Assembly: GCA_963700955.1 (NCBI GenBank)
Contig: CAVOZH010000008.1
Coordinates: 310,001-374,000 of the forward strand
From: Nocardioides_C sp963700955
GTDB taxonomy: Bacteria > Actinomycetota > Actinomycetes > Propionibacteriales > Nocardioidaceae
DNA: 64,000 nt
Direction of reading: 5' to 3'
The translations under genes were made by a program, and so were the position numbers. Under the pieces are notes generated by a model. The model saw only the letters and a program-made list of their open reading frames with translations. It was not told the DNA's origin and did no database searches. Shown here piece by piece: positions 61,572 to 64,000 of this stretch (position 1 is the first letter of the stretch; each line of letters begins with the position of its first letter).

Positions 61572-62789
61572 TCAGGTCGGGATCCGTTGGCCCTTGCCGA
61601 GCACGGTGACACCGCCCTCGCTCACCGCGAAGCCGCGCTCCCGGTCCGCAGCGGGATCGATCCCGATCTCGACGCCGTCGGGTACGACGACGTTCTTGTC
61701 GAGGATCGCGTTGCGCACGACCGCCCCCCTGCCGATCATGACGTTGTCGAGGATCACGGAGCGCTCGACGCTCGCGCCGTTGGCGACGTAGACGTTGGTG
61801 CCGATCACCGAGCCGTCGACGGCGGCTCCGGAGACGATCGAGCCGGCGCAGACGATGGAGTCGGAAGCCGAGGCGTTCTCGACGAACTTCGCTCCGGGCA
61901 GCTGTGGGTGAGAGGTGAAGATCGGCCAGTCCTGGTTGTACAGGTTGAAGATCGGGTTCACCGACACCAGGTCGAGGTGTGCCTCGTGGTACGAGTCGAG
62001 CGTCCCGACGTCGCGCCAGTAGTCCCGGTCGCGGTCGCTCGAACCGGGGACGTCGTTGCGCTTGAAGTCGTACACACAGGCGTCGCCCTGTTCGACGAGC
62101 ATCGGGATGATGTCGCCGCCCATGTCGTGCCGGGAGTTCGGGTTGACGGCGTCGCGCTCCAACGCGTCCACGAGGACGTCGGCGGAGAACACGTAGTTGC
62201 CCATCGACGCGAAGACCTCGTCGGGTGAGTCAGCCAGGCCGGGCGGGTCGGCCGGCTTCTCCAGGAACTCGGCGATCGCGTTGGTGCCGTCCTCGGTCTT
62301 GATCACCCCGAACTGCCAGGCGTCCTTGCGTGGGACGCGGATGCCCGCCACCGTCACGCCGGCGCCGCACTCGAGGTGGGCCCGAACCATCTGCGAGGCG
62401 TCCATGCGGTACACGTGGTCGGCGCCGAAGACCACGATGACGTCAGGGCGCTCGTCGTTGATCAGGTTCATCGACTGGTAGATCGCGTCGGCGCTGCCCT
62501 GGTACCACTGAGGTCCACGGCGCTGCTGCGCCGGCACCGGTGTCACGTAGTTGCCGAGCATGGTGGACATCCGCCAGGTCAGGGAGACGTGCCGGTCCAG
62601 CGAGTGCGACTTGTACTGCGTGAGCACGCAGATCTTGAGATAGCCGGCGTTGACCAGGTTCGACAGTGCGAAGTCGATCAACCGGTAGCTGCCGCCGAAG
62701 GGCACCGCGGGCTTGGCACGATCCAGGGTGAGGGGCATCAGACGCTTCCCCTCACCTCCGGCCATCACGATTCCTAGCACCTTCGGCAT
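61572..62789 (-). CDS. glgC: Glucose-1-phosphate adenylyltransferase GlgC
   Basis: Makes ADP-glucose for glycogen or alpha-maltose-1-phosphate synthesis. The 405-residue protein has the nucleotidyl-transferase signature MAGGEGKRLMPLT (about 9-21), RAKPAVPFGGSYRLIDFALS, GADHVYRMD (about 128-136), EFLEKPADPPG and a left-handed beta-helix C-terminus (SIVCAGSIVSGAAVDGSVIG in part, RSVILDNVMIGRGAVVRNAI in part). ATG at 62789 follows GGGAG. Divergent from glgA, as in mycobacterial Rv1213/Rv1212c. Confidence 0.96.
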   Translation of the reverse strand: MPKVLGIVMAGGEGKRLMPLTLDRAKPAVPFGGSYRLIDFALSNLVNAGYLKICVLTQYKSHSLDRHVSLTWRMSTMLGNYVTPVPAQQRRGPQWYQGSADAIYQSMNLINDERPDVIVVFGADHVYRMDASQMVRAHLECGAGVTVAGIRVPRKDAWQFGVIKTEDGTNAIAEFLEKPADPPGLADSPDEVFASMGNYVFSADVLVDALERDAVNPNSRHDMGGDIIPMLVEQGDACVYDFKRNDVPGSSDRDRDYWRDVGTLDSYHEAHLDLVSVNPIFNLYNQDWPIFTSHPQLPGAKFVENASASDSIVCAGSIVSGAAVDGSVIGTNVYVANGASVERSVILDNVMIGRGAVVRNAILDKNVVVPDGVEIGIDPAADRERGFAVSEGGVTVLGKGQRIPT

Positions 62790-62820
62790 CCGGACTCCCG
62801 TCTCTCGACGTCGTTGTGGC

Positions 62821-62849
62821 TTGGCCTCCCTTGACCTTAGTCCTAGATT
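62821..62849 (+). promoter_or_regulatory. glgA promoter (TTGGCC-17-TAGATT)
   Basis: A -35-like TTGGCC (62821-62826), a 17-base spacer and TAGATT (62844-62849), with the ATG 6 bases further. This is a complete sigma-A-like promoter producing a leaderless glgA transcript. Confidence 0.6.
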
Positions 62850-62855
62850 CAGCCC

Positions 62856-64000
62856 ATGCGTGCTGCCATCCTGACCCGCGAGTTCCCCCCCGACGTGTAC
62901 GGCGGAGCGGGGGTGCACGTGGACTTCCTGGTCCGGGAGCTGCGCCGACTCGTCGACCTCGACGTGCACTGCATGGGGGAGCCACGCGAGGGTGCCACGG
63001 CGCACAGCGAGAACGACCCGCGGCTGTCCGACGCCAACTCCGCGCTTCGCATCCTCTCCACCGACCTGTCGATGACTGCCGCGATCACCCCGGACACCGA
63101 CCTGGTCCACTCCCACACCTGGTACGCCAACATGGCCGGGCACTGGGCGAAGCTGCTGTACGACGTACCCCACGTCGTGACCGCCCACTCGCTCGAGCCT
63201 TTCCGCCCGTGGAAGGCCGAGCAGCTCGGCGGTGGCTACCGGATCTCGTCCTGGGCCGAGCAGACCGCCTACGAGGCCGCAGACGCCGTCATCGCGGTCA
63301 GCCGTGGCATGCGCGATGACGTGCTGGACGCCTACCCGGCGCTGGACCCCTCACGCGTCCACGTCGTACACAACGGGATCGACACGGAGCTCTACCGGCC
63401 CGACCCCGGCACCGACGTGCTGGAGCGGATCGGGGTAGACCCCCGACGGCCCTACGTCGTCTTCGTGGGCAGGATCACCCGGCAGAAAGGCGTACCGCAT
63501 CTGCTGCGGGCGGGCCTCGAGTTCGACCCCTCGCTCCAGATCCTGCTGCTCGCCGGCGCCGCGGACACCCCCGAGCTCAAGGCGGAGACCGACGAAGCGG
63601 TCGAGCGGCTGACCGCTACCCGCGATGGCGTCTTCGTCGTCCCTGAGATGCTGCCCCGCGAGGACGTGCGGCAGGTCCTCACGCATGCGCTCGCGTTCCT
63701 GTGCCCGTCGGTCTACGAGCCTCTCGGAATCGTGAACCTGGAGGCGATGGCCTGTGAGACGGCGGTCGTGGCGAGCCGAGTGGGAGGGATCCCGGAGGTG
63801 GTGGTCGATGGCGAGACGGGCCTGCTCGTCAACTACGACGAGGCCGACCCCCGGGGGCTCGAGGAAGGTCTCGCGGTTGCCGTGAACCGGCTGGCCGCCG
63901 ACCCGGAGCTCGCGGCCAGGTTCGGGCGAGCCGGGCGCCGGCGCGCTGTCGAGGACTTCGCGTGGCAGGCGGTGGCCCAGGAGACGGTCCGGATCTACGA
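62856..64000 (+). CDS. glgA: Glycogen synthase / alpha-maltose-1-phosphate synthase GlgA (GlgM-like), cut by the window edge
   Basis: GT4-type glucosyltransferase that uses ADP-glucose. The visible 381 residues start TREFPPDVYGGAGVHVDFLV and include VVTAHSLEPFRPWK, VGRITRQKGVPHLL (about 204-217, the nucleotide-binding site) and PSVYEPLGIVNLEAMACE (about 287-304) with the catalytic Glu pair. In actinobacteria this branch (Rv1212c, GlgM) makes maltose-1-phosphate. ATG at 62856; no stop before the right edge, so the gene is incomplete. Confidence 0.92.
   Translation, partial: MRAAILTREFPPDVYGGAGVHVDFLVRELRRLVDLDVHCMGEPREGATAHSENDPRLSDANSALRILSTDLSMTAAITPDTDLVHSHTWYANMAGHWAKLLYDVPHVVTAHSLEPFRPWKAEQLGGGYRISSWAEQTAYEAADAVIAVSRGMRDDVLDAYPALDPSRVHVVHNGIDTELYRPDPGTDVLERIGVDPRRPYVVFVGRITRQKGVPHLLRAGLEFDPSLQILLLAGAADTPELKAETDEAVERLTATRDGVFVVPEMLPREDVRQVLTHALAFLCPSVYEPLGIVNLEAMACETAVVASRVGGIPEVVVDGETGLLVNYDEADPRGLEEGLAVAVNRLAADPELAARFGRAGRRRAVEDFAWQAVAQETVRIY

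Overview
The window is high-GC actinobacterial chromosome, most likely from Nocardioides or a close relative (Nocardioidaceae). The inference rests on GC-rich third codon positions, many GTG starts, a DUF3097 gene, a DesA3-type desaturase/reductase pair, a tmsA-tmsB pair for 10-methyl branched fatty acids, tandem septum-formation lipoproteins, and the order hrcA-dnaJ-rsmE ... phoH-ybeY-CorC-like-cytidine deaminase-like ... era. No rRNA, tRNA, CRISPR array, insertion sequence, integrase or phage gene was found.

Layout. 0-15.8 kb: lepA, a frameshifted secreted esterase, a streptomycin-phosphotransferase-like gene, a long-chain acyl-CoA ligase, hemW, two DUF4870 membrane proteins, DUF3097, an acyl-CoA desaturase with its ferredoxin-type reductase, a PadR/DUF1707 pair and a metallo-beta-lactamase-fold hydrolase. 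15.8-18.8 kb: CIRCE-controlled hrcA-dnaJ-rsmE. 18.9-37.2 kb: an accessory stretch that separates rsmE from phoH. It holds a frameshifted penicillin-acylase-type gene, an AlkZ-like protein, a SigE-family sigma factor with a GerMN/Gmad2 membrane partner, an LD-carboxypeptidase, a HIT protein, small genes, and a TetR-controlled catabolic locus. 37.3-40.6 kb: phoH-ybeY-CorC-like-cytidine deaminase-like. 40.7-46.5 kb: tmsA-tmsB-EamA transporter, then an acidic secreted protein with an ECF sigma factor and an acidic membrane partner, before era. 47.5-56.7 kb: two septum-formation lipoproteins, a NfeD-flotillin pair, an amidohydrolase, a second SPFH protein, a small lipoprotein and a tandem GNAT. 56.7-64 kb: leuA behind a four-leucine leader peptide and hairpin, a secreted M15-like protein with a His/Arg repeat tail, a secreted repeat-like protein, and divergent glgC/glgA, with glgA cut by the window edge.

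The most coherent metabolic unit is 28.4-36.6 kb. BadI-, BadH-, AliA- and AliB-like proteins plus a glutaryl-CoA dehydrogenase form one six-gene transcription unit. It diverges from a tetR-maoC pair across an intergenic region carrying three matching inverted repeats (RTGAAY-N4-RTTCAT). Together they predict aerobic use of cyclohexanecarboxylate: CoA activation, ring dehydrogenation, hydration, oxidation, ring opening to pimeloyl-CoA, beta-oxidation to glutaryl-CoA, then crotonyl-CoA. No BadK-type hydratase is present, and the MaoC protein is a candidate for that step. Lipid genes also connect: a DesA3-like desaturase can supply oleoyl chains that TmsB methylates and TmsA reduces.

Two secreted-hydrolase genes (1891-4207 and 18931-21658) each contain a one-base frameshift. 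These may be real lesions or assembly errors, and the sequence alone does not decide.
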